53,812 nucleotides of DNA from Oscillospiraceae bacterium (GCA_017466215.1 JAFTUO010000051.1:1-53812), one strand, 5' to 3'. Shown: positions 6,514 through 14,713, counted from the first letter of the stretch. Translations and numbers: made by a program. The notes: a model not told the origin generated them from the letters alone.

Positions 6514-7452
6514 TCAGTCCTCCTTATAGTCGGTGGGAAGGTAAAGGCGGCTATGGGCGTAGAGTTTTTGAAGTTCGATTTGGGCTTCGAAGCGGTCCTG
6601 GGCTTCCATTACCACGTCCACCAGTTCGTATCGGTCGGTGTGCCACTCTTTGATGCCACGCAAGTATCTGGAGCGGCGCTTGTCGTCGATGATGAAGGGC
6701 ATAATGCCGTGGCGCAGGCATTCCTTAAACAGGATCAGTCTGCCAATACGACCATTACCATCCTCGAAGGGGAAGATCTCCTCGAAGCGGACGTGGAAGT
6801 CCAAAATGTGATTGTGCTCGATGTCGGACTGTTTTTCGTAGCCGGCGATCAGCTCTGCCAGACTGGAATGGATCTTGTCCGGGTGCAGGAGCTGGCGATC
6901 CCGGGGACGGGATGTAACTGTCCGATACTCACCGGGGCGAACCTGCTCCCGATACTCGTCCACCGTGCCGGTCATCAGAAGATGATGGAGCTTGCGGATG
7001 AACTTTTGGGTCAGGGGCTCCATCACATGATCTAAGATATAGTCCACGCAATGGATATGGTTCAGCACCTCAATCACATCGGAGACTTTGAACGGCTCAA
7101 AGGACTCCCGAACCTTGCCTTTTTTGAAGATGGTTTCCACCTGCTGACGGGTTAAACGGACGCTTGCCATCCGGGAAGAGGAGTAGGTCAGGTCAATTAC
7201 GGTGAAATCGTACAAACCGTGAAAATTCCGCTTTTTCTTCTGATTTTGCAACTTTTTGGCCAGTTCCGGCAACTCCACTTCCGATGTATGCTCCAAATCT
7301 GTCCGTGAGACACGGACTGCGTCTTCTGGGATCCTCCAAACGCCCTCTCTGTATACTGCTCCGGGGATTCTGTCCTGATTGCACAATCTCTTAATTAAGG
7401 TTATGGAAACGCCCCATTTTTCTGCCATTTCTCTGGTTGATAAATACTTCAT
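6514..7452 (-). CDS. Fic-fold protein with N-terminal HTH, catalytic His absent
   Basis: A 312-residue protein. Residues 1 to 45 form a small DNA-binding domain of the excisionase/MerR-like type (YLSTREMAEKWGVSITLIK, then VWRIPEDA). Residues 80 to 290 form a Fic domain with core motif FPFEDGNGR at 227 to 235. The canonical Fic motif is HPFx(D/E)GN(G/K)R, so the catalytic His is replaced by Phe227. The usual inhibitory S/T-x3-E-G/N motif reads SSRMAS here, so its Glu is missing as well. AMP transfer by the standard mechanism is therefore unlikely. The ATG at 7452 has AAAGGA 7 bases upstream. Tandem repeats just upstream could be its own operator. Confidence 0.8.
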   Translation of the reverse strand: MKYLSTREMAEKWGVSITLIKRLCNQDRIPGAVYREGVWRIPEDAVRVSRTDLEHTSEVELPELAKKLQNQKKKRNFHGLYDFTVIDLTYSSSRMASVRLTRQQVETIFKKGKVRESFEPFKVSDVIEVLNHIHCVDYILDHVMEPLTQKFIRKLHHLLMTGTVDEYREQVRPGEYRTVTSRPRDRQLLHPDKIHSSLAELIAGYEKQSDIEHNHILDFHVRFEEIFPFEDGNGRIGRLILFKECLRHGIMPFIIDDKRRSRYLRGIKEWHTDRYELVDVVMEAQDRFEAQIELQKLYAHSRLYLPTDYKED

Positions 7453-7476
7453 AGTTTCGTCCTTTCTTGTGCGAGT

Positions 7477-7512
7477 AGCCCGCAACACCTGCGTTACCCG
7501 CAACACTTTCAT
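7477..7512. repeat. Tandem 18 bp repeat upstream of the Fic-like gene
   Basis: Two units of 18 bp share the 10 bp core CCCGCAACAC (7479 to 7488 and 7497 to 7506). They lie in the leader of the Fic-like gene, a plausible site for binding by the HTH domain it encodes. Confidence 0.5.
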
Positions 7513-7598
7513 CTTGAATAAATCTTGAATTACGACGAAACACTGTATACCAACTGACACATAATGTATTTTTATTCGTGATTTTGGTGCTATTTAGT

Positions 7599-7727
7599 CT
7601 ACTTTATCCATATGTATTCATTCTGTCCACCTCCTGAGGCCATGGCATTCAAGAGGGCAGCGGTTTGGTTTTGTTTATTTTTATCACGCTTATACTCCGG
7701 GTGCATTGGATAACCTTTGAACTGCAT
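7599..7727 (-). other. Possible small ORF or gene remnant between Fic and Card1-like genes
   Basis: A 42-codon frame starting MQFKGYPMHPEYKRDKN and ending in EYIWIK; the open frame extends a further 25 codons upstream without a start. It has no ribosome site and is probably a remnant or repeat unit. The rest of 7453 to 7862 holds the 18 bp tandem repeat and a terminator but no other gene that I can support. Confidence 0.25.
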
Positions 7728-7822
7728 TTCGAGTCTTACTCGCGCTGTATTTGCGCAGCCCTTCGCTTTTGGCAAAGATGCCGCCTTTTGTTCTTTCGTT
7801 CGCGCCTATTGCATACTAAAAA

Positions 7823-7849
7823 GTCCCGGAAACGAATCGTTTCCGGGAC
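7823..7849 (-). terminator. Intrinsic terminator of the Card1-like gene
   Basis: A perfect 11 bp stem, GTCCCGGAAAC with GTTTCCGGGAC, is followed on the minus strand by five T. It lies 13 bases beyond the stop of the Card1-like gene. Confidence 0.85.
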
Positions 7850-7862
7850 GTTTGTATGTATT

Positions 7863-9080
7863 TTACCGTGCCAGGTTTTTAAGCATATTCTTCCAATCCT
7901 CTGCTGTCATATCGGTGGCGTTGGTGATAAAGGTTATACCCATATCTCTGGTGCGATTTAAGAAAGATAGCTCGGACTTTTCATTTTCCCTATTAAACGC
8001 GCTGGCGATCAGCACTTTTTTAACGTGTTTCCCGCCAAAGCGCTCCGCAACCGTCCACAGCTTATAGGGCTCGATCTCCTTGATCTCCCCTATTTTGCAG
8101 GATATGAAGATGGGCGTCAGGCCTCGCATCAGGATCACGTCGATCTCATTCTTGGTGTCGTTATAATGCCGGTCAACGCCGTCCCAATCAATATTGACAC
8201 CGATGTAGCAGCTGTTGAAATACGGCTTTCCGTTTTCCTGCAGATTTCTGGCCTCAAATAAGACCTTCATCTCCAAAACATCTCCGGGAGATTTCAGACA
8301 GCGCCGGACGACCGCATTTTTATAGGCATAGGACATACGGTTTGCCGTTATCCAAAGTCCTGTAACAACGCCTTTTTCTGCCAGAGCCCGCAGGAATTCC
8401 GTGCAGGCCTCCAGCTTTTGGCGGTAATTCAAGATCTCTCCGCCCAGGGCCGGAAGATCAATATTGATATGCATCTTGTCATAATCCGGCTCTGTCCGCT
8501 TTTCAAACTCCTTCAGGAATTTCACCGCGTCGTTCCAGGCATTCAGATCCGCACAAGCCATATTCCAAAGCAGGTCTACATCCCGCTTGTCTGTATTTGT
8601 GTCCGGCTGGGGGTTTTCGGGCACGACCACGCCGCCATACAGCGAAATCAGCTCCTCCACCGACACCTTGACCGTATCCCTGAAAGATACCGCATTATGG
8701 CAGTCGCAATCAATGATCTTTCCGTTTTTTAAGTCAAACCGCTGCAGCTTAAAGGGATATTCCTCCCGACAAGTGGCAAAAACGATGCCGCAGCCCAGGA
8801 TCAGCAGATCCTCGCCGCCGGTGATATCGAAAATGCAGTCCTTTTCGGTTTTGACAATATCCGTCAGAGTCTGCACAATGGCTTTCAGATCGAATCGGTC
8901 GATGCTTCTAAGCTCAATTTTGGTCTTATAGCCTTTGTTTTTCAAAAACCGCTCATAGACAGGGATAGTTTTCTTCATTTGCGCCGTATCGCCCAGGAAG
9001 ATGACCTTATCGGGCTTCGCGGTCAGGCAGCTGATCATATTTTCAAAGGGTGTTTTTTCAAAGAACTCAACAATGGTCAT
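7863..9080 (-). CDS. Card1-like CARF-domain nuclease (DUF1887)
   Basis: A 405-residue protein with a Rossmann-like CARF domain at the N-terminus, whose ligand loop DITGGED (85 to 91) matches the TGG motif of Card1/Can2 proteins. The C-terminal part has a PD-(D/E)xK nuclease core: NEIDVILMRG with D314, then ISCKIG with K329. In the family, cyclic oligoadenylate from type III CRISPR complexes binds the CARF domain and activates nicking or RNA cleavage. The ATG at 9080 is preceded by GAGGGG, and a sigma-A promoter lies upstream. No Cas genes or repeats are in the window, so its activating signal must come from elsewhere or from another cyclase. The family assignment rests on motifs and length. 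Confidence 0.75.
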   Translation of the reverse strand: MTIVEFFEKTPFENMISCLTAKPDKVIFLGDTAQMKKTIPVYERFLKNKGYKTKIELRSIDRFDLKAIVQTLTDIVKTEKDCIFDITGGEDLLILGCGIVFATCREEYPFKLQRFDLKNGKIIDCDCHNAVSFRDTVKVSVEELISLYGGVVVPENPQPDTNTDKRDVDLLWNMACADLNAWNDAVKFLKEFEKRTEPDYDKMHINIDLPALGGEILNYRQKLEACTEFLRALAEKGVVTGLWITANRMSYAYKNAVVRRCLKSPGDVLEMKVLFEARNLQENGKPYFNSCYIGVNIDWDGVDRHYNDTKNEIDVILMRGLTPIFISCKIGEIKEIEPYKLWTVAERFGGKHVKKVLIASAFNRENEKSELSFLNRTRDMGITFITNATDMTAEDWKNMLKNLAR

Positions 9081-9108
9081 ACATTTCCCCTCTTTTCCCA
9101 TTTTGATC

Positions 9109-9137
9109 ATTATACCACAAGAAAATACTTCTTTCAA
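9109..9137 (-). promoter_or_regulatory. Sigma-A promoter of the Card1-like gene
   Basis: TTGAAA, 17 bases, TATAAT on the minus strand. It gives the nuclease gene its own transcript with a short leader. Confidence 0.75.
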
Positions 9138-9145
9138 TATGATGC

Positions 9146-9175
9146 AAAAACGGCACCGCCTGCGCAGTGCCGTTT
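9146..9175 (-). terminator. Terminator after the GNAT_C gene
   Basis: A stem of AAACGGCAC and GTGCCGTTT followed by T residues on the minus strand, directly after the stop at 9178. It separates this gene from the Card1-like unit. Confidence 0.75.
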
Positions 9176-9177
9176 CA

Positions 9178-9987
9178 TTATTTCACTTTGCTTGTGGGGC
9201 GGTAGCCGGAGCCGATATTGATATCATCTCCGGAAAGCATCAGCGCCTTTATTTTTCTCTGCAGGGAGGTCTGTTCCGGGAAATCGTTGATATCATCCCG
9301 GACAAAGGTGATGCCGAAGACGTGGCGCACCGCCTGGGCGCTCTGATCCGGCTCACAATCCACGTAATTCCACATCCGGGAGAAGTTAAGCACGTTGGAA
9401 TTCTCGCCGCAGACCTTCTCCAGGTCCTTGCTGAGCAGCCAGGAGTGGCAGTAGAAATACTTCGCGCCGTGTCCCGGGAAATGCTTGTCAAAGAACTCCT
9501 CCGCCATTGCAAAGGACTCCAGACAATCTTCCACCGTCAGCTTGCCGCCTCTGGGGATGTGGGTGTCGATCACCGTCTTTCCCTCCGGGGCCAGGCCATT
9601 GTTTTCCTCCAGCCGGAACTGCAACCGACCGACCTGGAACAGATCGCCGGTAAAATGCCGCCGAAGCCAGCAATACTCGCAAAAACCCCGGACGCCGATC
9701 AGCTCATAGTAGCCGTCCAGCCACACATTCACATCCCGCATTGTCTCGATGGTCTGCTCCCGGGGGATACCCAGGGCTGCATTCTTTTCCAGCGCATACT
9801 CCGTCAGGTTGGCGATGATTGCCAGCGGCAGCAAGCCTGCCTCCATATCCGTAATGACCAGCTCGCCGGTTTTGACCTTTTCGGCAATGCGCTTTCCCTC
9901 CTCCAGCGTTTTCGGATCAGAAAGCAGCCAATCCCGGTCTTCCTGCTTAGCCAGCACCTCATTCACAAAAATTTCTATACTGTTCAT
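9178..9987 (-). CDS. Acyltransferase-domain protein (GNAT-like, GNAT_C type)
   Basis: A 269-residue protein resembling clostridial proteins annotated as acyltransferase domain-containing, with a GNAT-like C-terminal domain. Recognisable blocks are WLDGYYELIGVRGFCEYCWL, then LQFRLEE and the segment HSWLLSKDLEKV. The acceptor and acyl donor are unknown. It has no convincing ribosome site; its ATG overlaps the TGA of a broken reading frame immediately upstream, so it was once translationally coupled to another gene. It follows the peptidase/ABC operon in the same direction with 157 bases between, and may belong to the same transcript. Confidence 0.65.
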   Translation of the reverse strand: MNSIEIFVNEVLAKQEDRDWLLSDPKTLEEGKRIAEKVKTGELVITDMEAGLLPLAIIANLTEYALEKNAALGIPREQTIETMRDVNVWLDGYYELIGVRGFCEYCWLRRHFTGDLFQVGRLQFRLEENNGLAPEGKTVIDTHIPRGGKLTVEDCLESFAMAEEFFDKHFPGHGAKYFYCHSWLLSKDLEKVCGENSNVLNFSRMWNYVDCEPDQSAQAVRHVFGITFVRDDINDFPEQTSLQRKIKALMLSGDDINIGSGYRPTSKVK

Positions 9988-10141
9988 TTCTTATTGGGCT
10001 GCGAAAGCACGTGGTGGATGGAACGGCCTTCGATCATACGCAGGAAATTCTTGCAGCAGATCTTCTCAAGCTATTCCTGGATAACGCCACAGCTTCGTCA
10101 GCAAATCCTTTCTGTAAATCCCCGGTGTTCCGGGAGTCAAA
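9984..10141 (-). pseudogene. Decayed C-terminal gene fragment
   Basis: The 157 bases between the ABC transporter and the acyltransferase gene look like a frameshifted coding remnant. One frame reads GIYRKDLLTKLWRYPGIA and then stops; another reads KICCKNFLRMIEGRSIHHVL to a TGA that overlaps the next gene's ATG as ATGA. That junction is typical of a real gene end. The parent family is not recognisable. Confidence 0.35.
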
Positions 10142-10144
10142 TTC

Positions 10145-11842
10145 TTAAGCCTTAAATGAATTGCCGGAAATATCCAACCGGAGATCGCAGGCGGCTTTGG
10201 ACGCTTCCTTGTGGGTAACGAGAATGACGGTATAGCCCGTCATCTCCTTGATGTTGTGAAGTACCTTCCGCTCGGTTTCTTCGTCCAGCGAGCTGGTGGC
10301 TTCGTCAAACAGCAAAATAGGCCGTTCAAACAAGATCGCACGGGCGATGGCAAGGCGCTGGATCTGGCCTTCGGAGAAACCGCGTCCTCCCTCACCCAGC
10401 ACAGCATCCAGGCCCTCGGGGCGCTGGGCAATGATCTCATCCGCAGCCGCCACACGCAGGGCGCTCCACAGCTTCTCATCATCGTGCATCAAGGCTTCGT
10501 CAGAAAACGACAGCATCTCTCTGACCGTACCTGAGAACAGCAGATTTCCCTGAGGGACATAAGCAAACAAGCTCCGGTAGCCCGTATCAAGAGCAATGCG
10601 CTCACCGGATACAGTTTCCAAATAAGCTTCGCCCTGATTTATCTTGTAAAGGCCCAGAAGAAGCTTCAGCAGCGTGCTTTTGCCGCAGCCGGACTCACCC
10701 GTAATGGCAAGGGAATCACCCTTCTTCAGCGTAAAGCAGACCCGATCCAGCACTCTGATCTTCTCATTATCCTTGTAGGCAAAGCTTACATCATCCAGCC
10801 GCAGCGCAGCGAAATCATTTTCATAGAATTTTTGAATTTCTTCCGCCGGCTTCGGGGCCCGCTCGGCATCCATCGCGTAGGATTCCGGCTCCATCAGGCG
10901 CTCCGCGCTGGCGATCATACTGTAATACTGGGGGATGTATCTGGAGATGCCCGCCAGCGGCGACTCCAGCTGGCTGACCAGGTGCAGAATTGCCGACATT
11001 GAGCCGTAGGTGATCCGCCCATTGAGGATCATCCAGCCGCACAGCGCCACGCCCAGATACTGCGCGCCCTGCAACGCGGTGCTGATCACAACATTACAGA
11101 AATTCACGAAGCGCATCCGCTTCATTCTGACCTTGATATGCTCATTCATCAGCGCATCAGCCGTTTTCTGCATACTGTCTTCCCGGTTGAAGCTATGGAT
11201 CACCGGCAGACCCAGCAGACTTTCCTGAATGAAGCTTCGCACCTTGCCGTTGGCATCCTGGAGCTTGCTGTGATAAGTCTTTAATTTCTTGCGGAATATT
11301 AACGACACTGCGGCGATCGCAAGACCGCCGGCAACCAAAACAGTCATCAGCCCCGGCACCATCAGCGCCAACGCCGCGGCAGCTGACAAGATCCGGATCA
11401 ATGCACCACTGACATCCGGCACGATCTGCGCTGCACCGGTAACGACCACGTTCACATCGCTGGTGATCCGGTTCATCCATTCGCCGGTATGGATCTCCCG
11501 CACATCGGCATAGTCCCGCGACAACAGCTGAGCAAAAAGCCGCTGTCTGAATTGCTTTTGAAACTCCGCCTTTACCTTTTCAGACATATATCTGACCACC
11601 GCCTGCAGGATGATCGTCAGCACGATCAGCCCTGCAAAATAGACCAGGCTGACCCAAAGACGCTGTTCCCCTTGCCCGGTGGCACTGTCCACCACCTGCT
11701 GCAGCAGCAGCGCGTACAGCACACCGGTCAGGGAGTGCAGGATCTTTACTGCAACCAGCAAGAACATTTTATTTTTTGCCTTGCCGGATACATCCCATAT
11801 CCAACGAAGGGTTTTTCCGTTTGGATTCATACCCACACTCAT
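10145..11842 (-). CDS. ABC exporter, fused permease and ATPase
   Basis: A 565-residue half-transporter. The first 310 residues form a six-helix type I exporter domain. The ATPase follows with Walker A GESGCGKST, signature SEGQIQRLAIARA, Walker B ILLFDEATSSLD and the switch His in VTHKEAS. The signature has SEGQ in place of LSGGQ, a common variant. No C39 peptidase domain is fused to it, but an S26-type peptidase is encoded directly upstream, overlapping by four bases. The pairing with PqqD and HPr-kinase-like proteins suggests export of a modified peptide. The transporter would act in the cytoplasmic membrane as a homodimer. Confidence 0.9.
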   Translation of the reverse strand: MSVGMNPNGKTLRWIWDVSGKAKNKMFLLVAVKILHSLTGVLYALLLQQVVDSATGQGEQRLWVSLVYFAGLIVLTIILQAVVRYMSEKVKAEFQKQFRQRLFAQLLSRDYADVREIHTGEWMNRITSDVNVVVTGAAQIVPDVSGALIRILSAAAALALMVPGLMTVLVAGGLAIAAVSLIFRKKLKTYHSKLQDANGKVRSFIQESLLGLPVIHSFNREDSMQKTADALMNEHIKVRMKRMRFVNFCNVVISTALQGAQYLGVALCGWMILNGRITYGSMSAILHLVSQLESPLAGISRYIPQYYSMIASAERLMEPESYAMDAERAPKPAEEIQKFYENDFAALRLDDVSFAYKDNEKIRVLDRVCFTLKKGDSLAITGESGCGKSTLLKLLLGLYKINQGEAYLETVSGERIALDTGYRSLFAYVPQGNLLFSGTVREMLSFSDEALMHDDEKLWSALRVAAADEIIAQRPEGLDAVLGEGGRGFSEGQIQRLAIARAILFERPILLFDEATSSLDEETERKVLHNIKEMTGYTVILVTHKEASKAACDLRLDISGNSFKA

Positions 11843-12513
11843 CCGTTCTTGTTTTTCTTACTCGGCGCCAGTGCTGTTAGCTCGGTTTTCAGCTTGCGCC
11901 GTTTATTTGATACAAACAAAGCGCTTACCAATCTCACAGCCCAAAATACCGGCAGCAGGAACGGCAGCTTCCATAAGCAGGGGTATTCCATACACATCTG
12001 GTGATACGGAATAAAAACTCTGCTCCCCAAATACCTGATCCGGCCCTGCTTTCTTACAGCATAGCGGGTACGATCAGCATCTGCTTCATATGTATCGCGG
12101 CCTGCGTTACCGGAGTCCTTTTTGATAAGCTTTCGGGAGGAGAAGTCTTCCCAGCGATCGCGCACATAGGTAAGATAATCTTCATCCTGGCAGGAAACAT
12201 ACTTGCCATCCTTGTAAAAACCGGATGCCACAGCAATAATGCTTTCCTCCGGCACTTTTTCCACCGCGGTGCTGTTGTCGCCGCAAATCAGATAGTAACT
12301 CTTCTTTACCGCGATGATACGGTGCAAAACCAGCTGACCGTTTTTGCGCTGAAACAGCACCAAATCGTATTTTTCCAGACGGCCGCTGACCGCAACGAGC
12401 TCTACCGCGTCCTTGCCCTCGTTAAGCATCGGCAGCATACTGATACCCCTGATGGGTTGGATGATCTTCTTGTATTTTGCCAGAGCCTGCCGGATATTCA
12501 GCGTCTCGCTCAT
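11839..12513 (-). CDS. S24/S26-family peptidase, signal-peptidase-like
   Basis: A 224-residue protein. GISMLPML at about residue 24 supplies the nucleophilic Ser. VLHRIIAV and LICGDN follow, which is the Ser-His-Asp pattern of ER-type (SipW-like) signal peptidases rather than the Ser-Lys pattern of LepB. A membrane segment lies near the C-terminus (LPFLLPVFWAVRLVSALF), followed by a basic tail, so the protein may be anchored C-terminally. Both ends overlap their neighbours with ATGA junctions, PqqD upstream and the ABC exporter downstream. In this setting it probably trims the leader of an exported peptide. Confidence 0.82.
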   Translation of the reverse strand: MSETLNIRQALAKYKKIIQPIRGISMLPMLNEGKDAVELVAVSGRLEKYDLVLFQRKNGQLVLHRIIAVKKSYYLICGDNSTAVEKVPEESIIAVASGFYKDGKYVSCQDEDYLTYVRDRWEDFSSRKLIKKDSGNAGRDTYEADADRTRYAVRKQGRIRYLGSRVFIPYHQMCMEYPCLWKLPFLLPVFWAVRLVSALFVSNKRRKLKTELTALAPSKKNKNG

Positions 12514-12776
12514 TCCTTAATCAGCCCCACACTCTGAAACTTCCCGATGATAATTTCCACGGCTTCCACTGCAGTTGCTTCGTCGATCTCATACTCCCGG
12601 CGCACCGTCGCCACCAAGTCTTCCTTAGTGATCTCCTGGAGCATATTCTCTGCAATAAATGTACCCGTGGAATTGAGCTTGATCATTCCTCTGAATGCCT
12701 CTGCCGCTTCGCCAACGGTTACCACGACGGTCTCGTCTGCCACTTTGGAAAAAATCACACCATCTTTCAGTTTCAT
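12510..12776 (-). CDS. PqqD-like peptide chaperone
   Basis: An 88-residue PqqD-fold protein. It begins with the usual N-terminal strands (GVIFSKVADETVVVT), has LNSTGTFIAENMLQEITKEDL in place of the LN.ta..iW..ldg pattern, and ends in helices with AVEIIIGKFQSVGLI. PqqD-like proteins bind leader peptides of ribosomally made natural products and hand them to modifying enzymes. It lies 3 bases after the HPr-kinase-like gene and overlaps the S26 peptidase gene by four bases, so all are co-translated. Confidence 0.85.
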   Translation of the reverse strand: MKLKDGVIFSKVADETVVVTVGEAAEAFRGMIKLNSTGTFIAENMLQEITKEDLVATVRREYEIDEATAVEAVEIIIGKFQSVGLIKE

Positions 12777-12779
12777 ATC

Positions 12780-13487
12780 TTATTCTCCTCTCATTGCGGC
12801 ATAAGAAACCTCTGCCGCTTCTGTAGACATATTACACTTTAATTGCCAGAAGGGCACGCGCTGAGAAATCTCCAACAAAAGCTGCATCGTTTTTCTCATT
12901 CCCTCTTCCGTGGTGGGTCGGTAGGTCTGCGCGAACAGCACCGACAGCGCCTCCTCCGGCTTCACCCGGTGGATCACATTTTCTTTCCCCCGGGAGATCT
13001 GGCAGATGCCGGCAATGGGTGCGCTGGTATTGGCGCTCCAATGCTCTTTTCCGTCCCATGGTGTTCCCCAGGCGCGGATCTCATCCGGTGTTACGGATAT
13101 CAGCGGCTTATCGCCGTTGATGATCCCCACGGCTTTGCCAAATCTCTTTCTCCAGAGCCGGATATGGGTACTCTTGCCCGTGCCGGACGGCGCAGTAAAC
13201 AAGTAAGCTTTCCCATCCACCCGGATAGCCGCGCTGTGGATCAGCAGGATGTTCCGCTGCACCAGTTTTTCGCAAAGCTTCCGGTAGATCACAAGGCTTT
13301 CTATGTACTCATCGGTGACAGAGGGAGCAGTCTCTCTCCCCTGCTCCAGATCAATGTCGGCTTGCGTAACCGTTATGGAAAACTCCGGCGTTTCGCCGCC
13401 TGCATAGTCCTTTGCAAGTTCAGAAAAATAAGGGTATATATGGGTAATTTCCACGCAAATGCCAGCAAATTGATAATTGTTGGTCAT
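12780..13487 (-). CDS. HPr-kinase-like ATPase of a peptide-modification operon
   Basis: A 235-residue protein whose central part contains a P-loop, TAPSGTGKSTH, followed by INGDKPLISV and WGTPWDGKEHW. This matches the HPr-kinase/PEP-carboxykinase-like proteins found in peptide maturation clusters, including the kinases of Bacillales lasso peptide operons such as paeninodin, which phosphorylate the precursor C-terminus (established for those). It is the promoter-proximal gene of the operon. GTGAGGG precedes the ATG. It lacks the N-terminal domain of true HPr kinase, so a role in carbon control is unlikely. Confidence 0.75.
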   Translation of the reverse strand: MTNNYQFAGICVEITHIYPYFSELAKDYAGGETPEFSITVTQADIDLEQGRETAPSVTDEYIESLVIYRKLCEKLVQRNILLIHSAAIRVDGKAYLFTAPSGTGKSTHIRLWRKRFGKAVGIINGDKPLISVTPDEIRAWGTPWDGKEHWSANTSAPIAGICQISRGKENVIHRVKPEEALSVLFAQTYRPTTEEGMRKTMQLLLEISQRVPFWQLKCNMSTEAAEVSYAAMRGE

Positions 13488-13573
13488 ATTCCCTCACCCT
13501 TCCTTTTTCGCAAATTTTCGTGTATTTTCCCAGCTCATCGACCGCAGGACATAGTTCTAATAATACATATACA

Positions 13574-13602
13574 AGTATATCCGCAAAGGGCATTTTCGTC
13601 AA
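13574..13602 (-). promoter_or_regulatory. Sigma-A promoter of the HPrK-PqqD-S26-ABC operon
   Basis: TTGACG, 17 bases, TATACT on the minus strand, giving a leader of about 80 bases before the HPr-kinase-like gene. No other minus-strand promoter is evident down to 9,178. Confidence 0.8.
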
Positions 13603-13708
13603 GAGCATAATTGGCAAAGCTGCCGTATTGTGAAAGCTTCCACCGCAAGAATAATCTACCGATGTTTCAGGTAAAATAATGTAGATTTTCTAAATTGGAG
13701 TTTTTACT

Positions 13709-14713
13709 ATGTGTACTGCTATCACCTATAAAACCAAGGATTTTTACTTTGGCAGAACCCTGGATTACGAGTTTTCCTACGGCGAGCAGATCACCGTTAC
13801 GCCCCGCAATTTTCCCCTGGCCTTCCGCGGCAAGGGGATGCTGACGCACCACCATGCCATCATCGGTATGGCCCACGTGGCTCAGAATTACCCCCTGTAC
13901 TACGATGCTGTAAACGAAAAAGGACTTTCAATAGCAGGGCTCAATTTCGTCGGCAATGCCGAATACCGCCACCGCACCGATGGCAAGGACAACATCGCCG
14001 CGTTTGAGTTTATCCCCTGGATCCTGGCGCAATGCGCCACCGTGGCAGAGGCCAAGCAGCTGCTGCAGCAGATCAATCTGACCGGCTACGCCTTCAGCGA
14101 TCAGCTCCCCCCTGCCCAGCTGCACTGGATGATCGCCGATCGGGATGAAGCCATCACCGTGGAATCCACCGCAGACGGACTGCACATCCACCCCAATCCC
14201 GTCGGTGTGCTAACCAACAATCCACCCTTTGAGCAGCAGCTGCTTCAGCTGCGCAATTATATGCAGCTGTCCGCAAGTGAGCCGGAAAACAGATTCTGCA
14301 AGCAGCTGGATCTGCAGCCCTACAGCCGGGGTATGGGCGCGATGGGCCTTCCCGGAGATCTAAGCTCCCAGTCCCGCTTTATAAGAGCCGCATTTACCAA
14401 GCTCAATTCTGTCTGCGACGGCTCAGAATTGGGAAGCGTCAGCCAGTTCTTCCACATTCTGGACGCTGCCGCCCAGACCCGGGGCTGCTGCCGCCTGGAT
14501 GACGGCAAATACGAGATCACCATCTACTCTTCCTGCTGCAATGCAGACAAGGGCATCTATTACTACACCACCTATGACAACCGGCAAATAAGCGCCGTGG
14601 ATATGCACCAGGAAAATCTAAACCGCGCCAATCTGATCCTTTTTCCCCTAATCACGGAGCAAAAGATATTCGTTCAAAATATGCCGCACCTTGACTTTAC
14701 ACCTGACAAATAA
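13709..14713 (+). CDS. Bile salt hydrolase (choloylglycine hydrolase family)
   Basis: A 334-residue Ntn-hydrolase. Met1 is followed by Cys2, the nucleophile exposed after Met removal. Arg16 and Asp19 in FGRTLDY, Asn79 in GLNF, Asn170 in LTNNP and Arg223 in SQSRF match the active-site set of bile salt hydrolase and penicillin V acylase. The gut-type clostridial context favours deconjugation of glyco- or tauro-bile acids in the cytoplasm, but the motifs do not exclude a penicillin V acylase or acyl-homoserine lactone activity. There is no signal peptide. TTGGAG precedes the ATG. The divergent HPrK operon shares the intergenic region. Confidence 0.88.
   Translation: MCTAITYKTKDFYFGRTLDYEFSYGEQITVTPRNFPLAFRGKGMLTHHHAIIGMAHVAQNYPLYYDAVNEKGLSIAGLNFVGNAEYRHRTDGKDNIAAFEFIPWILAQCATVAEAKQLLQQINLTGYAFSDQLPPAQLHWMIADRDEAITVESTADGLHIHPNPVGVLTNNPPFEQQLLQLRNYMQLSASEPENRFCKQLDLQPYSRGMGAMGLPGDLSSQSRFIRAAFTKLNSVCDGSELGSVSQFFHILDAAAQTRGCCRLDDGKYEITIYSSCCNADKGIYYYTTYDNRQISAVDMHQENLNRANLILFPLITEQKIFVQNMPHLDFTPDK

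Noticed and set aside
9001..10155. A 384-codon plus-strand frame over the acyltransferase gene
   Set aside because: It is the reverse complement of a well-supported gene and has no recognisable protein pattern or ribosome site.
13488..13617. A small minus-strand reading frame upstream of the HPr-kinase-like gene, considered as the missing precursor peptide
   Set aside because: Its start region coincides with a good promoter (TTGACG, 17, TATACT), it has no ribosome site, and it runs out of frame into the kinase gene.
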